64,000 nt of DNA, taken from NCBI GenBank assembly GCA_963277665.1, contig OY728136.1, positions 1,973,270,576 through 1,973,334,575 of the forward strand. The letters are read 5' to 3'. Within the stretch, counting starts at the first letter, position 1; each line of letters starts with the position of its first letter. Under the pieces are notes generated by a model. That model had not been told where the DNA came from and ran no database searches. It saw only the letters and a list, made by a program, of their open reading frames with translations. Source of the DNA: Viscum album. Taxonomy: Eukaryota > Streptophyta > Magnoliopsida > Santalales > Viscaceae. Of the stretch, positions 1 to 9,875 are shown piece by piece. A program made the position numbers and the translations under genes.

Positions 1-467
1 AAAACATTATTTGTACCTTAAACAACACTAATTACCTCTAATCGCGATTAAGAACTTAAAAGTTATTATTCACCAAAAAAATATTTTAATCTCATTGAAC
101 CACATTTTACTTCTTAATGACAACCATGTATGTCGGATTTTTGAAAATCAAATCACATAAGTGGTAATATTTCATTTAAACGAAAAATCAGTTATTTAAC
201 TACCACTTAGTGGTTTCACTATTCATCAAAAATTGAAGTTTTTCTAAACAATGCCAAAATTTCACCCTAAGCTATAATTGATATTCCGAATCCAAAAATG
301 AAGACCATTTTGATAAATAAAATTTATAAAATTTCAAAAAGTAGGTATTACTATTCACAACAGCTAGTTTAATTAGTTGTGGTGTGTGTTAGAGCTCGAG
401 GTTGCGTACAACACACGCTATTGCATTATTCGAAGGGAAACGTACCGTGGAAGCTTGGGGTGTTACA
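1..467 (-). repeat. 3' LTR of the chromovirus (partial)
   Basis: This stretch matches 8045-8511 at a constant offset of 8044 with 19 substitutions and no indel. On the plus strand it ends in GGGGTGTTACA, which is the TGTAACACCCC LTR start when read on the element's strand. It holds only the U3 beginning of the LTR; the remaining 2.5 kb and the left target-site duplication lie outside the window. Confidence 0.95.
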
Positions 468-481
468 TTCTCCCCTCCTTC
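468..481 (-). other. Polypurine tract of the chromovirus
   Basis: On the minus strand this reads as a run of A and G (AAGGAGGGGAGAA) immediately before the LTR start. This is the expected position and composition of the plus-strand DNA primer of an LTR retrotransposon. Confidence 0.85.
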
Positions 482-512
482 AAATAATTGTGTCCTCGCA
501 ATTTCTAGGGTA

Positions 513-1202
513 TTACTGCATAAAAAGACTCGGGTGGTTCTTCATCATAAGTTCCTCAGGTTCCCACGTTGCCTCTTCCATTTTATGATTTCCCTACAAA
601 ACATTTACCAGACGAGTCGTCCGGTTTCTCAGCACCAGCTCCCTCACATCAAGAATCCTGACGGGCTCTTCACAATAGGAAAGATCGGGTTCCAATTCTA
701 ATTCCTCATAGGTGAGTACATGCGTTGGGTCAGGCATGTATTTCCTCAACAGAGATACGTGGAACACATCGTGAACTTTGGAGAGACTTGGCGGCATTAC
801 CAATCGGTAAGCTACAACCCCAATTCGTTCTAGAATTTCGAAAGGTACGATGTACCTAGGACTCAATTTTCCTTTCTTACCAAAACGTATGACTCCCTTC
901 CACGGAGATACCTTTCGGAAAACATGATCACCGACTTGAAATTCCAAATCCTTCCTTCGATTATCGGCATAGCTCTTCTGCATACTTTGAGCTGCTTTGA
1001 TGTGATTTTGGATTACTTTCACCTTTTCCACCGTTTCCTCCACCAGTTCTGGGCCTACAAGTTTTCTTTCACCAACGTCATCCCAACAGGTTGGTGTACA
1101 ACATCTCTTTCCATATAACGCTTCATATGGTGCCATCTGAATACTCGAATGGAAGCTACTGTTATAAGAAAATTCTACTAGTGGTAAATATTGATCCCAC
1201 AT
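513..1202 (-). pseudogene. pol: Integrase C-terminal domain and chromodomain, split by a TAG
   Basis: Reading starts at WDQYLPLVEFSYNSS and continues through the GPY/F-type module (FGKKGKLSPRYIVPFEIL, VAYRLVMPPSLSKVHDVFHVSLLRKY), then the chromodomain start LVLRNRTTRLVNVL. There a TAG at 594-596 sits where the aromatic-cage Trp is expected. The frame continues as GNHKMEEATWEPEEL to a TAA at 513-515. In chromoviruses this chromodomain guides integration to marked chromatin, so loss of the second half should abolish targeting even if the enzyme were translated. Confidence 0.88.
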
Positions 1203-1205
1203 ACC

Positions 1206-1556
1206 CTAAAAGTCAAGTGAGAAAGATCTCAACATATCTTCTAAGGTCTGAATAGTCCGTTCTGATTGTCCGTCTGTCTGAGGGTGGTAAGCAGTGCTCA
1301 AATGAAGTTCAGTATCCAAGGATTTCTGAAGGCTTTTCCAAAATCCTGAAGTAAAACAGGGATCACGATCAGAAACGATCGATAGGGGTACTCCATGAAG
1401 TCTCACAACTTCATTAATATATAGTCTTGCTAGACGTTCTAGGGGTAGATCTTCTCTTATAGCAAGAAAATGTGCTGATTTGGTAAGACGATCAACAATA
1501 ACCCATATTGCATCGTTCCTTCTAGGAGTCTTTGGTATCCCCATGACAAAGTCCAT
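1206..1556 (-). CDS. pol: Integrase catalytic core (broken gag-pol)
   Basis: This segment contains the DDE core of the integrase. MDFVMGIP carries the first Asp, [11 protein letters not shown] the second, and [14 protein letters not shown] supplies the Glu. [13 protein letters not shown], a block diagnostic of plant Ty3/gypsy integrases, lies between. All three catalytic residues are preserved. A TAG ends the segment where the family normally continues into WDQYLPLVEF. Confidence 0.9.
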   Translation of the reverse strand: MDFVMGIPKTPRRNDAIWVIVDRLTKSAHFLAIREDLPLERLARLYINEVVRLHGVPLSIVSDRDPCFTSGFWKSLQKSLDTELHLSTAYHPQTDGQSERTIQTLEDMLRSFSLDF

Positions 1557-1568
1557 CGTAATATTGTC

Positions 1569-1877
1569 TCATTTCCACTCCGGTATGGGAAGAGGTTGCA
1601 TGACTCCTCCAGGCTGTTTCCTTCCAGCTTTCACTTGTTGACAAACCATACATCTTGACACAAAATCAGCAATCTCCCTCTTCATGTTGTCCCACCATAA
1701 ATGTTCCGTAAAATCTCTATACATTTTGGTGCTCCAAGGGTGTATAGAGAAATTGGAACTATGAGCATCATCCAGCAATTCCCTTTTTAGATCAGGTATA
1801 TCGGGAACACAAAGTCTCTTCCCAAATTTCAAAATTCCATCTTTATACACAAAGTCCCTCAATCTTCCATCATTCAC
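1569..1877 (-). CDS. pol: Integrase N-terminal zinc-binding segment (broken gag-pol)
   Basis: These 102 codons hold the HHCC zinc-binding domain of a gypsy integrase. DDAHSS and SIHPWSTKMY supply the two His, and CMVCQQVKA supplies the two Cys. HPW replaces the usual HPG. The frame ends at a TGA that takes the place of the Trp normally found just before the integrase core. It is part of the single gag-pol frame and not an independent gene. Confidence 0.85.
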   Translation of the reverse strand: MNDGRLRDFVYKDGILKFGKRLCVPDIPDLKRELLDDAHSSNFSIHPWSTKMYRDFTEHLWWDNMKREIADFVSRCMVCQQVKAGRKQPGGVMQPLPIPEWK

Positions 1878-2240
1878 ATCTTTAATCTTCTTCTGAAATT
1901 CTTCATCATTGGTCTGAGAAATCTTAATCCTTTATAGTAATGATGGTTTGGCAACCATTTGAAAAAGCATTGATGTTTCACCTTCCCTAGTTATTCCCAT
2001 GTCAATCTTCACTAGATCCATGAAAATTGGATCCCTTCAAATTCTCATCACATTCAAAACTCCATGGTCTTTTCTACTCAAAGCATCTGCCACCTTGTTT
2101 GCCTTCCCCGGGTTGTAATGTATCATACAATCATAATCCTTGAGTAGTTCAAGCCATCGCCTTTGCCTCATGTTGAGTTATTTTTGTGAGAAAATATACT
2201 TCAAACTCTTGTGATCAGTATAAATATCACATTTTTCACC
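1878..2240 (-). pseudogene. pol: RNase H C-terminal half and RT-integrase linker, four stops nearby
   Basis: Continuing in the gag-pol frame, this stretch encodes family-typical RNase H text such as [22 protein letters not shown] and ADALSRK. It is broken by TAA at 2178-2180, TGA at 2037-2039 and TAA at 1932-1934, besides the TAA at 2241 that ends the upstream open part. The ADALSRK motif marks the end of RNase H. The rest is the variable linker to the integrase. No frameshift is needed to read it. Confidence 0.8.
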
Positions 2241-4979
2241 TTAGAGGTAATGTCTCCATATATTTAAAGTGAAAATCACAGCTGCTAACTCAAGATCATG
2301 AGTAGGATAGTTTTTCTCATGAATTTTTAGCTGTCGTGATGCATAGGCAATAACCTTATCATTCTGCATAAGGACACAACCAAGTCCTTTCTTCGATGCA
2401 TCACTATAAATAACAAACCCATCATTCCCCGATGGTAGAGTCAATACAGGGGCATTGACTAATCTTCTCTTCAGTTCTTCAAAACATTCCTCACACTCTT
2501 TTGTCCAGAAAAATTTAATCCCTTTACGTGTGAGCTTTGTCAATGGGTTAGCCAATCTGGCAAAATTCTTGACGAAACGTCGATAATAACCTGCTAAACC
2601 AATAAAACTATGTACCTCAGTTATACTCGTAGGTGCTGGACATTCTTGGATTGCCTTGGTCTTAGAAGGATCAACAGAGATTCCATCTTTAGAGACAATA
2701 TGGCCATGAAAAGAAATCTCATGAAGCCAGAATTCACACTTGCTAAACTTCCCATGTAATTCATGCCTTCTCAGAGTCTTCAAGATAATGCGCAAGTGAT
2801 TTTCATGATCTTCATAGGTTTTGGAGTATACCAAGATATCATCAATAAATACCACCATAAATTCATCGAGATACTCCTTGAAAACTGTATTCATCAGATC
2901 CATGAATACAGAGGGTGCATTAGTCAAACCAAACGGCATTACAATAAACTCGTAATGCCCGTACCTGGTTCGAAATGCTGTCTTCGGAATGTCTTCCTTC
3001 TTCACACAAAACTGATGGTATCCAGATCGAAGGTCAATCTTTGAAAAGTATTGAGCTCCATGCATTTGGTCAAATAAATCATCAATGCGAGGTAGGGGAT
3101 ACTTGTTCTTTATTGTTATAGCATTGATCTCCCTATAGTCAATGCACAACCTCATAGATTCATCTTTCTTCTTAACAAAAAGAACAGGGGCTCCCCAAGG
3201 AGAAACACTAGGGCGAATAAATCCCTTATTACTCAATTCCTCTAGTTGTTTCTTTAGTTCAACTAATTCCACAGTGGCCATTCTATAAGGGGTCTTCGAT
3301 ATGGGCCTTGATCCAGGAATTAAATCAATGGAAAACTCAACTTCTCGTTCTGGAGGATGTCCAGGTAAATCTTCCGGAAACACATCAACATATTCTCTCA
3401 CAATAGGTACATCCTCTATTTGAATCTTCCTTTCCTCACCCTCAGTAATTTCCTTCTCTTCCTCCCCAATAATTGAATTTAGTTGAGCTACTGGGGGTGG
3501 ATCTAGATAAGAATTATGTGGCGACGATTCGACTCTAAAGATAAGGTGTTCCTTATCATCATTATCAAGAATCGTAACCTCTTTCCTCTTACAATAAATT
3601 TTTGCATCATGGTCTGAAAGCCAATCCATACAGAGGATTATATCAAATTCAATCATGGGTATGACGAAGAGATCAGCAGGTAAAGAACATTTAGGTGCTC
3701 TAATGGGAACTAATCGACAAAACTTTGTTGCAATAATACTTCCCTTAGGGGTTTTGACCGACAACTCCCTTGTTAAATCAAATTGGAAATATCTAATTTT
3801 CTTAGCAAACTGGGAAGATATGAAACAATGCGATGATCCAGAATCAAATAATTCATTTTCTAATCTTGAGGAGACCATTAGATTACCTGCCACCACGTCT
3901 TTCGGAGCTTCTACCTCAGCAGTAGTGATAGCATAAGCCTGGCCTTGATCCCTTGGCCTTTTTTGAGGTAAGTTCTCCTGATGCTTAGGACATTCATTTG
4001 CATAATGCCCCATCTCCCTGCAATTGTAGCACTGAACGTTGGTAGCTTCCTTCTTCCCCTTGCAATCATGAGCTTGGTGGCCTTTTTCACCACATAAGTA
4101 ACAGACTCCCATTCCCTTCAAGCAAGTACCAGGATGTTTCTTCCCGCATTTACCACAAGATGGATATTCAACCTTTCCCTTCTTCCCTTTATTTCCATTC
4201 CCAGATTGATCAGCAGGTCTCTTCTTCTCTTGCTTCGCTTTAATGTCATAAGACTTAGAGAATTCCTTTTCTGTCTTGATAGCACATGAGACAATGTCTT
4301 CGTATGATGAAAAGGATTGTGAGACTAATGCTCGACGAAGAAATGGTTTTAACCCATCAAAGAAACGATCAATCTTACTTCCTGGGTTACGTATATAATC
4401 TCCAGCATACCTTTCTAACATTGTAAAGTTAGCCTCATACTTTGTGACATTCTCATCCTCCTTTTGTCTCAGACTCAGAAATTGCCTTTCCATATCTGAT
4501 CGATGGTCGTGAGGAAAGTATTTTTCTAAAAACATATCTTTTAACTCCCTCCATTCCATATTTGATACTTCATCATCTTCCTTCATGTTTTGAATCAATG
4601 ACCACCATTGATCAGCATCTCCAGTGAGTCGGTAAACTGCCATGATATTTTTTTCCCTTTCACTGCTCCCCAAAACCTGAAATATTTTCTCTAGAGAATT
4701 TATCCATTGCTCGGCTACTAAGGGATTTTTACTCCCATTGAACGTTGGTGGTTTTTTCCTCATGAATCTATCTAACATTGATCCTCCACGCCGTGGATCA
4801 GGGTGCTCTATATGGGTAAGGTTATTATTCATAACCTGAGTAAGTTGTCCCAGTATGGTGATTAGCTGATCGGCACCAGTTGCATCACCAGCCCCACTAT
4901 AATTATCTTGAGCAGGAGGGAAATCCCTACATGGAGTGTGTGCATTGATACGGCTTCCATTTCTTCCACTAGGCACCAT
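2241..4979 (-). CDS. gag-pol: Open part of gag-pol: Gag, protease, RT, start of RNase H
   Basis: This is the 912-residue intact part of the polyprotein. Residues about 75-240 form the retrotransposon Gag domain. Three zinc knuckles follow: [12 protein letters not shown] (275-286), [14 protein letters not shown] (293-306) and [14 protein letters not shown] (317-330). The aspartic protease site is LFDSGSS (377-383), with the DSG intact but SS where family members usually have AT. The RT fingers motif [13 protein letters not shown] is near 593-605, [12 protein letters not shown] is near 645-656 and the catalytic FIDD is at 711-714. RNase H starts at [12 protein letters not shown] (856-867) and runs to WRHYL, where a TAA truncates it. 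All RT catalytic aspartates visible here are present, so this piece could be enzymatically sound. I chose the ATG at 4979 because a candidate acceptor AG lies two bases upstream and no in-frame Gag-like sequence precedes it. Confidence 0.92.
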   Translation of the reverse strand: MVPSGRNGSRINAHTPCRDFPPAQDNYSGAGDATGADQLITILGQLTQVMNNNLTHIEHPDPRRGGSMLDRFMRKKPPTFNGSKNPLVAEQWINSLEKIFQVLGSSEREKNIMAVYRLTGDADQWWSLIQNMKEDDEVSNMEWRELKDMFLEKYFPHDHRSDMERQFLSLRQKEDENVTKYEANFTMLERYAGDYIRNPGSKIDRFFDGLKPFLRRALVSQSFSSYEDIVSCAIKTEKEFSKSYDIKAKQEKKRPADQSGNGNKGKKGKVEYPSCGKCGKKHPGTCLKGMGVCYLCGEKGHQAHDCKGKKEATNVQCYNCREMGHYANECPKHQENLPQKRPRDQGQAYAITTAEVEAPKDVVAGNLMVSSRLENELFDSGSSHCFISSQFAKKIRYFQFDLTRELSVKTPKGSIIATKFCRLVPIRAPKCSLPADLFVIPMIEFDIILCMDWLSDHDAKIYCKRKEVTILDNDDKEHLIFRVESSPHNSYLDPPPVAQLNSIIGEEEKEITEGEERKIQIEDVPIVREYVDVFPEDLPGHPPEREVEFSIDLIPGSRPISKTPYRMATVELVELKKQLEELSNKGFIRPSVSPWGAPVLFVKKKDESMRLCIDYREINAITIKNKYPLPRIDDLFDQMHGAQYFSKIDLRSGYHQFCVKKEDIPKTAFRTRYGHYEFIVMPFGLTNAPSVFMDLMNTVFKEYLDEFMVVFIDDILVYSKTYEDHENHLRIILKTLRRHELHGKFSKCEFWLHEISFHGHIVSKDGISVDPSKTKAIQECPAPTSITEVHSFIGLAGYYRRFVKNFARLANPLTKLTRKGIKFFWTKECEECFEELKRRLVNAPVLTLPSGNDGFVIYSDASKKGLGCVLMQNDKVIAYASRQLKIHEKNYPTHDLELAAVIFTLNIWRHYL

Positions 4980-5466
4980 TTCTAAACAATGGCATAAACT
5001 AGATTAGTTTATGAATCAAAATACATAATCCCATACTTATAAAACACTTAACATAAATTGAACTATTTATGCATATAATCCATAATCATAAAAATGTTTT
5101 CATTGAGAAAGTATATACTCATAAACCCTTAATAATGATTTATAAAGAAAATGAGAGTTATCCTAAGCATATCCCCCGGGAGTGTTGTAACCAAGAGTGC
5201 AGCAAGGCCCGTTGTCGTGCACCAGTTCCCGTTCGAGTCTAGCTCAAAGCGGTGTTTTCGGGTTTCACCCCTAGGAACATCTGTTCCAGAGCCGCCTCTA
5301 CTTGCTCGTATCCAGACAGGGATGTATTTCTCGGAAAACTCACAAAATCTCTACAATACCAAAATTCTAGGAAGTTCTTCTATACTAATCCTGAAAGTTC
5401 ATCTTAGGTCTACGTGCTCTAATCAGAGTTTATCTAAATCTATCTTCTAAGGTTTGTACTAAACTT

Positions 5467-5478
5467 CCTCTGATACCA
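5467..5478 (-). other. Primer-binding site, initiator tRNA-Met
   Basis: On the minus strand TGGTATCAGAGG matches the tRNA-iMet primer site at 11 of 12 positions. It starts two bases after the LTR end (5481). It fixes the inner LTR boundary and the element's orientation. Confidence 0.92.
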
Positions 5479-6003
5479 ACTGTAACGCCCCGACCCCAGC
5501 TACCCAGAGTCGGTGCATTACTTCGTAACATTGGCATGATCACAAGAAAGATCAAATCTCGAAAGACCGATTGGATTAGTAGCCTTGGAAACACCAGATA
5601 TATTCATAAGTTTTACATTACATCATAAAATGAAAAACTACTACAACAACATAATGTCTCCACAGTCTACACTATTATCCCCTCATAATATCCCTGCAGG
5701 TCATTCATAATTTACTTCTTCACTTCCTGGGAAAAATAAAACATAGAAAAGGGGTGAGCTCAAATGCCCAGTAAGGATAACAATATAGCGGAAACTTTCA
5801 TAAATAAGAATAAACATTTAAGGCAATGTATTACTAAAACAAAAGCCTTTTAAACTTGAACATAAACATAATATGGAAAAAGTAAAATGAAATAATGCCA
5901 TTTACTCATTCACATGGATATTCTACTAATCGAATAATCACATGCAAAATCACTAACCACTTTCATAATGTTGGAATGCATAATGCCAGACTATCATAAC
6001 CAC

Positions 6004-6064
6004 ATTGCCAAGGCCTCGTGCCAAGACAAAAAATAAGATTTTGTCAAGGCCTTGTTCCAAGACA
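6004..6064 (-). repeat. Short direct repeat within chromovirus LTR
   Basis: GCCAAGGCCTCGTGCCAAGA and GTCAAGGCCTTGTTCCAAGA occur about 41 bp apart near the U5 end of the LTR. It is a local duplication with no coding role. Confidence 0.6.
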
Positions 6065-6930
6065 CTAGTTTTTCTCATGAGACCTACTGATGCATCGAGG
6101 ACCTATAGCGGGCTCCACCCGTCACATATTAAGTCAAATGCATTCCCATATGAAAAGGTTTAAACATAACATAAAAATTCGTATTAAAACTAGCATACGA
6201 AATGTCAATAAATTCACCATAAACTATGAATGGTATAAAAATAGGACATCCACAGTCAAACATATCACAAAACCATCAATCCAATATAGAAGTTTTTTAT
6301 TATAATAAATCAACTTCAAATAAGCATAAAATCCATCAAAGGATGTTGACATAGATGAAATCAAAAAACATTTTTACCTTAATTCTGTCGAAAAGGTTAA
6401 AAAGGACCTTGTTTTGAAAACAACGGAAATATTCCTCTTATAAAAAGTCAAAAAAGGGTATAAATGACTTTAACCCATATTCTTGTAAATAATAAAAATG
6501 TTTTGAAATACATTTTTAAGAAACATGGATGGGGATGATAAAGAGATCCCAGTAGATTATTACGTATAAACAACCTCGGATAATGAGGAGATTGTGAAAT
6601 AACCCTTACCTTGAACTTTTACTTGGTTGGGGTAGGTTAAACTCATGTATAATGGTGAAATATTTGTTATTAAATTATACAAGAATCATATACATTCATA
6701 TGATATCATATATGATCTTTTAACATTGCTTTGTTAACAATATCTTAGATTTATCTTTGTCTCGGGTGTTAACTTACTCGTTTTCTTTTGTATGTTTTGT
6801 TACGTAAGTCATGTTTTTCATGGATAGGTTTTATCTTATTAATATCCAGAATGATATCATGTCCTTAAACATTATTTTTAAATCATCAAATGATAATTAT
6901 ACTTGAATGGATACGATGGAGAATGAATCT

Positions 6931-7166
6931 CATCGCGTTCGTGGAGACGGTAGTCCGTACGTACGCACGAGCGACAATATCATTATTTTGATATTAAAAT
7001 AATATATAATTGGATAGTATATCATATATACAGAATCATTATCATTTTATATTTATTATTTACATGAATTACATATCATTATTATACCCACCTAAATAAT
7101 AATATATTGAATAACAATTACACCACGACGTGGAGACGGTAAGCCGTACGTACGCACGTATGGTGA
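6931..7166 (-). promoter_or_regulatory. Two phased copies of the CGTACGTACGG/ACCGTCTCCACG motif
   Basis: On the minus strand CGTACGTACGG followed by CTTACCGTCTCCACG (ACC begins at 7140) recurs as CGTACGTACGG plus ACTACCGTCTCCACG (ACC begins at 6951). They are 189 bp apart, while the DNA between shows much less obvious similarity. The same core appears in three other LTRs of this window at matching distances from TATA. Function is unknown. Confidence 0.7.
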
Positions 7167-7500
7167 CATGTCATTCAAATGATGGGTAGAATACTGAATA
7201 TGGTTGTTCCATATTTATAATAAAATCACAGTATATAGAAGATACTGGAGTTATAATTTTAGAATTGAAATAATAAACAAAGAGGGAGTGGAAGAAGAAA
7301 GAAACATGAAAGAGGGTGATGAAAATGTTACCTCTTCTTCGGGTTCTTCCTTTTGATTTGTTCAAAAGGACTCCTTAGGATGGCTTTCTGACTAAAGTAA
7401 TGCTTCTAGGTTGAAGGTAGAGAAGTTGGGAGAGTATTTGGGCAGAGGTTGGCCGAACCAAAAGGCTTGAAAGTGTGAATAAGGTGGTAGAGGTGGGGGC

Positions 7501-7508
7501 CTTTTATA
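7501..7508 (-). promoter_or_regulatory. TATA box of chromovirus LTR
   Basis: TATAAAAG on the minus strand lies 1,003 bp into the LTR, is flanked by pyrimidine-rich DNA, and is conserved in position relative to the donor and motif sites in related LTRs at 9292 and 45156. Transcription should start about 30 bp downstream. Confidence 0.75.
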
Positions 7509-9291
7509 AGAGGAGAGGAGGGCTCTTTTGGAAAGATTGAAATTTTACATTATTATACAATGCTTTTTTCGGATTCTAAAGGTCCCACACTTATATAATT
7601 CGTGGATAAGGTGATACGGGATCGAAACCGTCTCATCCAATAGGCTTTGGACAAGTGTAAGCCTTGGATTTTGCATTATCTTCTCATTTTATTTAAATTG
7701 TTAAATAATGAGGTCATCGCTGCATCATAATGATGACATAAATAATTTAATTTATTTAATGTCTAAAAATTATAAAAAAATACTATGATGTAGGAAATAT
7801 TTTTAGCTTTCTAATGAATATTTATAGTCAAAATTTGGACTTGTGTAACCCCACTTAAAAACTGTTTTAGTAAAACAACTCATGTTTGTGTCAATTTAAT
7901 TTTAACATTAAATAAATATATATTAATGTCATTTTCCAACTAAAGTGGCTCCATGGGGTCCCCAAGATGACCCATGGGCTGTATTGGTCGGCCATGACTC
8001 ATCCAATAGTAGTAGGACAAGTTTCATGCTCATCTCATATTATTAAAACATTATTTGTACCTTAAACTACACTAATTACCTCTAATCGCGATTAGGAACT
8101 TAAAAGTTACTAGTCACCAAAAAATTATTTTAATCTCATTGAACCACATTTTACGTCTTAATGACAACCATGTATGTTAGATTTTTGAAAATCAAATCAC
8201 AGAAGTGGTAATATTTCATTTAAATGAAAAATCAGTTATTTAACTACCACTTAGTGGTTTCACTATTCATCAAAAATTGAAGTTTTTCAGAACAATGCCA
8301 AAATTTCACCCTAAGCTATAATTGATATTCCGAATCCAAAAATGAAGTCCATTTTGATAAATAAAATTTAAAAAATTTCAAAAAGTAGGTATTACTATTC
8401 ATAACGGGTAGTTTAATTAGTTGTGGTGTGTGTTAGAGCTCGAGGTTGCGTACAACACACGCTATTGCATTATTCGAAGGAAAATGTACCGTGGAAGCTT
8501 GGGGTGTTACATTATGTCAAATAAATTTAAATATTTCACATTCATGTTTTAAATGCATTATCATTTTTAATATTTGGTTACCAAAAATATATATTCAGCT
8601 ATAAATATTATTCTTAGATATAAAATATTTAGCTTTATCATTGTATTTTATTTTTTATTTTTAATATAGAAATATTTAAATTAAATAATTACACGACATT
8701 GATGTGGAAATTATTTTACTAATGGAAATATCAAATGAATGTTATTAAAAATATTAAAATAAATATACATTGATATAAATAATGTGATAAATGAATTTTA
8801 TAGATTTATTTTACCTTTTATATACACAATAACATACTTTTTTGAATATAAATTATTATGTGGATATTTTTAAAAGACTATGTAATAAATAATGTCATAA
8901 TTCAATAATAATATTTTATCAAAATAATATTTTACTAAATTTTCTAAAAACCATAATATATATTTAAAAATAGAAAATAATTATAATATGGTTTAAAATG
9001 TTATTAATTTTTTCTTTTCTGTCTAACTCACATCACATAGGTAAAAATTACAACCTTTTATTTTTGAAAAGCTTATGACCCAAGTTAAATTTAATATAGG
9101 TTAACTAAGATTTAATCAAAATGATATGGTTTAATGTAAAATAATTTTTTTAACAAAATACCAGATGATTATATTCCAATTTTATTTCATTTAATTTTAT
9201 AATAAATGTAATTTTTCAGGTATTTGGATCGATATTTTCTTTATTATAAATTAATATTTCTAGAAATTTCAATAGTTCCCCTCACATCAAT

Positions 9292-9299
9292 TATAAAAG
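9292..9299 (+). promoter_or_regulatory. TATA box of LTR D
   Basis: TATAAAAG lies 177 bp upstream of a GAGGTAAT donor-like site and 369 bp upstream of the first ACC-motif, matching element 1 almost exactly. Confidence 0.65.
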
Positions 9300-9638
9300 G
9301 GAACCATGTCCCTCCCTTATTCACATAACATTGACCCATTAAGATTGACCATATCCAAAAAAATCCATTAAAATTTTACAAATAAAAATTATATAGGTGT
9401 TCTACTCCTCAAAATTCAAACCCTAGTGTCCCTAAGAGGAGATCGAAAGAAAGTATGTCGAAGAAGAGGTAATTTTCTTTACCGAATCATTCAAGATTAT
9501 TTCTTATTATACATCCTATTTATATTTTTTCCATTATAATGTAGCATATCTAGAATCAAATATATGGTGATGTGTTATTATTATTATTTAATCTCCACAT
9601 TACACCTTTAATCTCTCATTCAAAAAACGAAATCACCA

Positions 9639-9875
9639 TGTGTGTACATACGTATGACTTACCATCTCCATGTCACGATGTAATCAATTTTTTCATCACC
9701 ACTTTACATGGATTGGTCTAATGGTAGAAAAAGTATATATATAGATATATATATATATATTATAATTATAAAATAATATTTAAATAAAATCCACTTACTC
9801 ACTTATTCACAATTATGGAAATGATATCTTCGCTCGTGTGTTCAAATGGCCTACCGTCTCCACGATGTGTTACGA
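9639..9875 (+). promoter_or_regulatory. Two phased motifs in LTR D
   Basis: GTACATACGTATGA with CTTACCATCTCCATG (ACC at 9661) and CCTACCGTCTCCACG (ACC at 9853) are 192 bp apart. The second copy is near-identical to the core in element 1 although the surrounding DNA has diverged strongly. Confidence 0.65.

Larger units (their letters stand above)
513..4979 (-). pseudogene. gag-pol: Chromovirus gag-pol polyprotein, one frame with seven nonsense codons
   Basis: From the ATG at 4979 to a final TAA at 513-515 one reading frame (1,489 codons) holds Gag, protease, reverse transcriptase, RNase H, integrase and chromodomain in order. In-frame stops sit at 2241-2243, 2178-2180, 2037-2039, 1932-1934, 1569-1571, 1206-1208 and 594-596. 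All share the same phase, so no net frameshift has occurred. At least two of the stops replace a Trp expected in the family (1569, before the integrase DNxTMDF start, and 594, in the chromodomain). The protein would normally be cut by its own protease after particle assembly. The last four-fifths of the RNase H and all of the integrase are now untranslatable without readthrough. Confidence 0.93.
4982..7331 (-). other. Candidate 5'-leader intron spanning LTR end and PBS
   Basis: On the minus strand GAAGAAGAG|GTAACATT at 7331 is a strong plant donor 177 bp downstream of the TATA box. TTGTTTAG at 4982-4983 is a good acceptor, with CTAAT (branch-point consensus) about 20-25 bases upstream of it, and only two bases separate the AG from the gag ATG. 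Splicing would remove 2,350 bp including the primer-binding site. Homologous donors at the same spacing occur in other LTRs in this window. This is inferred from sequence; no RNA evidence is available here. Confidence 0.45.
1..8511 (-). mobile_element. Ty3/gypsy chromovirus (Tekay/Del-like), left LTR truncated by window
   Basis: In minus-strand order the element reads LTR (8511-5481), tRNA-Met primer site, untranslated leader, one gag-pol frame (4979-513), polypurine tract, and a second LTR entering at 467 and running off the window. Its order PR-RT-RH-INT with a chromodomain at the integrase C-terminus is the Ty3/gypsy chromovirus plan. The three Gag zinc knuckles and the LTR length of about 3 kb fit the Tekay/Del clade. 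The 467 bp present in both LTRs align without gaps and differ at 19 sites (4.1%), so insertion was fairly recent compared with its neighbours. The right flank lies inside an older related LTR on the opposite strand. Seven in-frame stops make it non-autonomous. The clade is inferred from domain content, not from a tree. Confidence 0.95.
5481..8511 (-). repeat. 5' LTR of the chromovirus (about 3.03 kb)
   Basis: The LTR runs TGTAACACCCC to TGTTACA-type ends on the minus strand (TG...CA), bounded by the PBS at one side and foreign DNA at 8512 on the other. It holds a TATA box at 7501-7508, a candidate splice donor at 7330-7331, two copies of a conserved CGTACGTACGG / ACCGTCTCCACG motif, and a short duplicated GGCCTYGTKCCAAGACA-like segment near 6004-6064. 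Length is typical of Tekay/Del elements. Confidence 0.93.

Noticed and set aside
379..701. Plus-strand ORFs at the LTR/pol junction
   Set aside because: They lie across the LTR end and antisense to the chromodomain; no own domain or start context.
2763..3936. Plus-strand ORFs of 93 codons opposite the chromovirus gag-pol
   Set aside because: They are antisense shadows of RT and protease coding sequence on the minus strand.
5151..5450. 99-codon plus-strand ORF in the chromovirus leader
   Set aside because: It is antisense to the untranslated leader next to the PBS, without family features.
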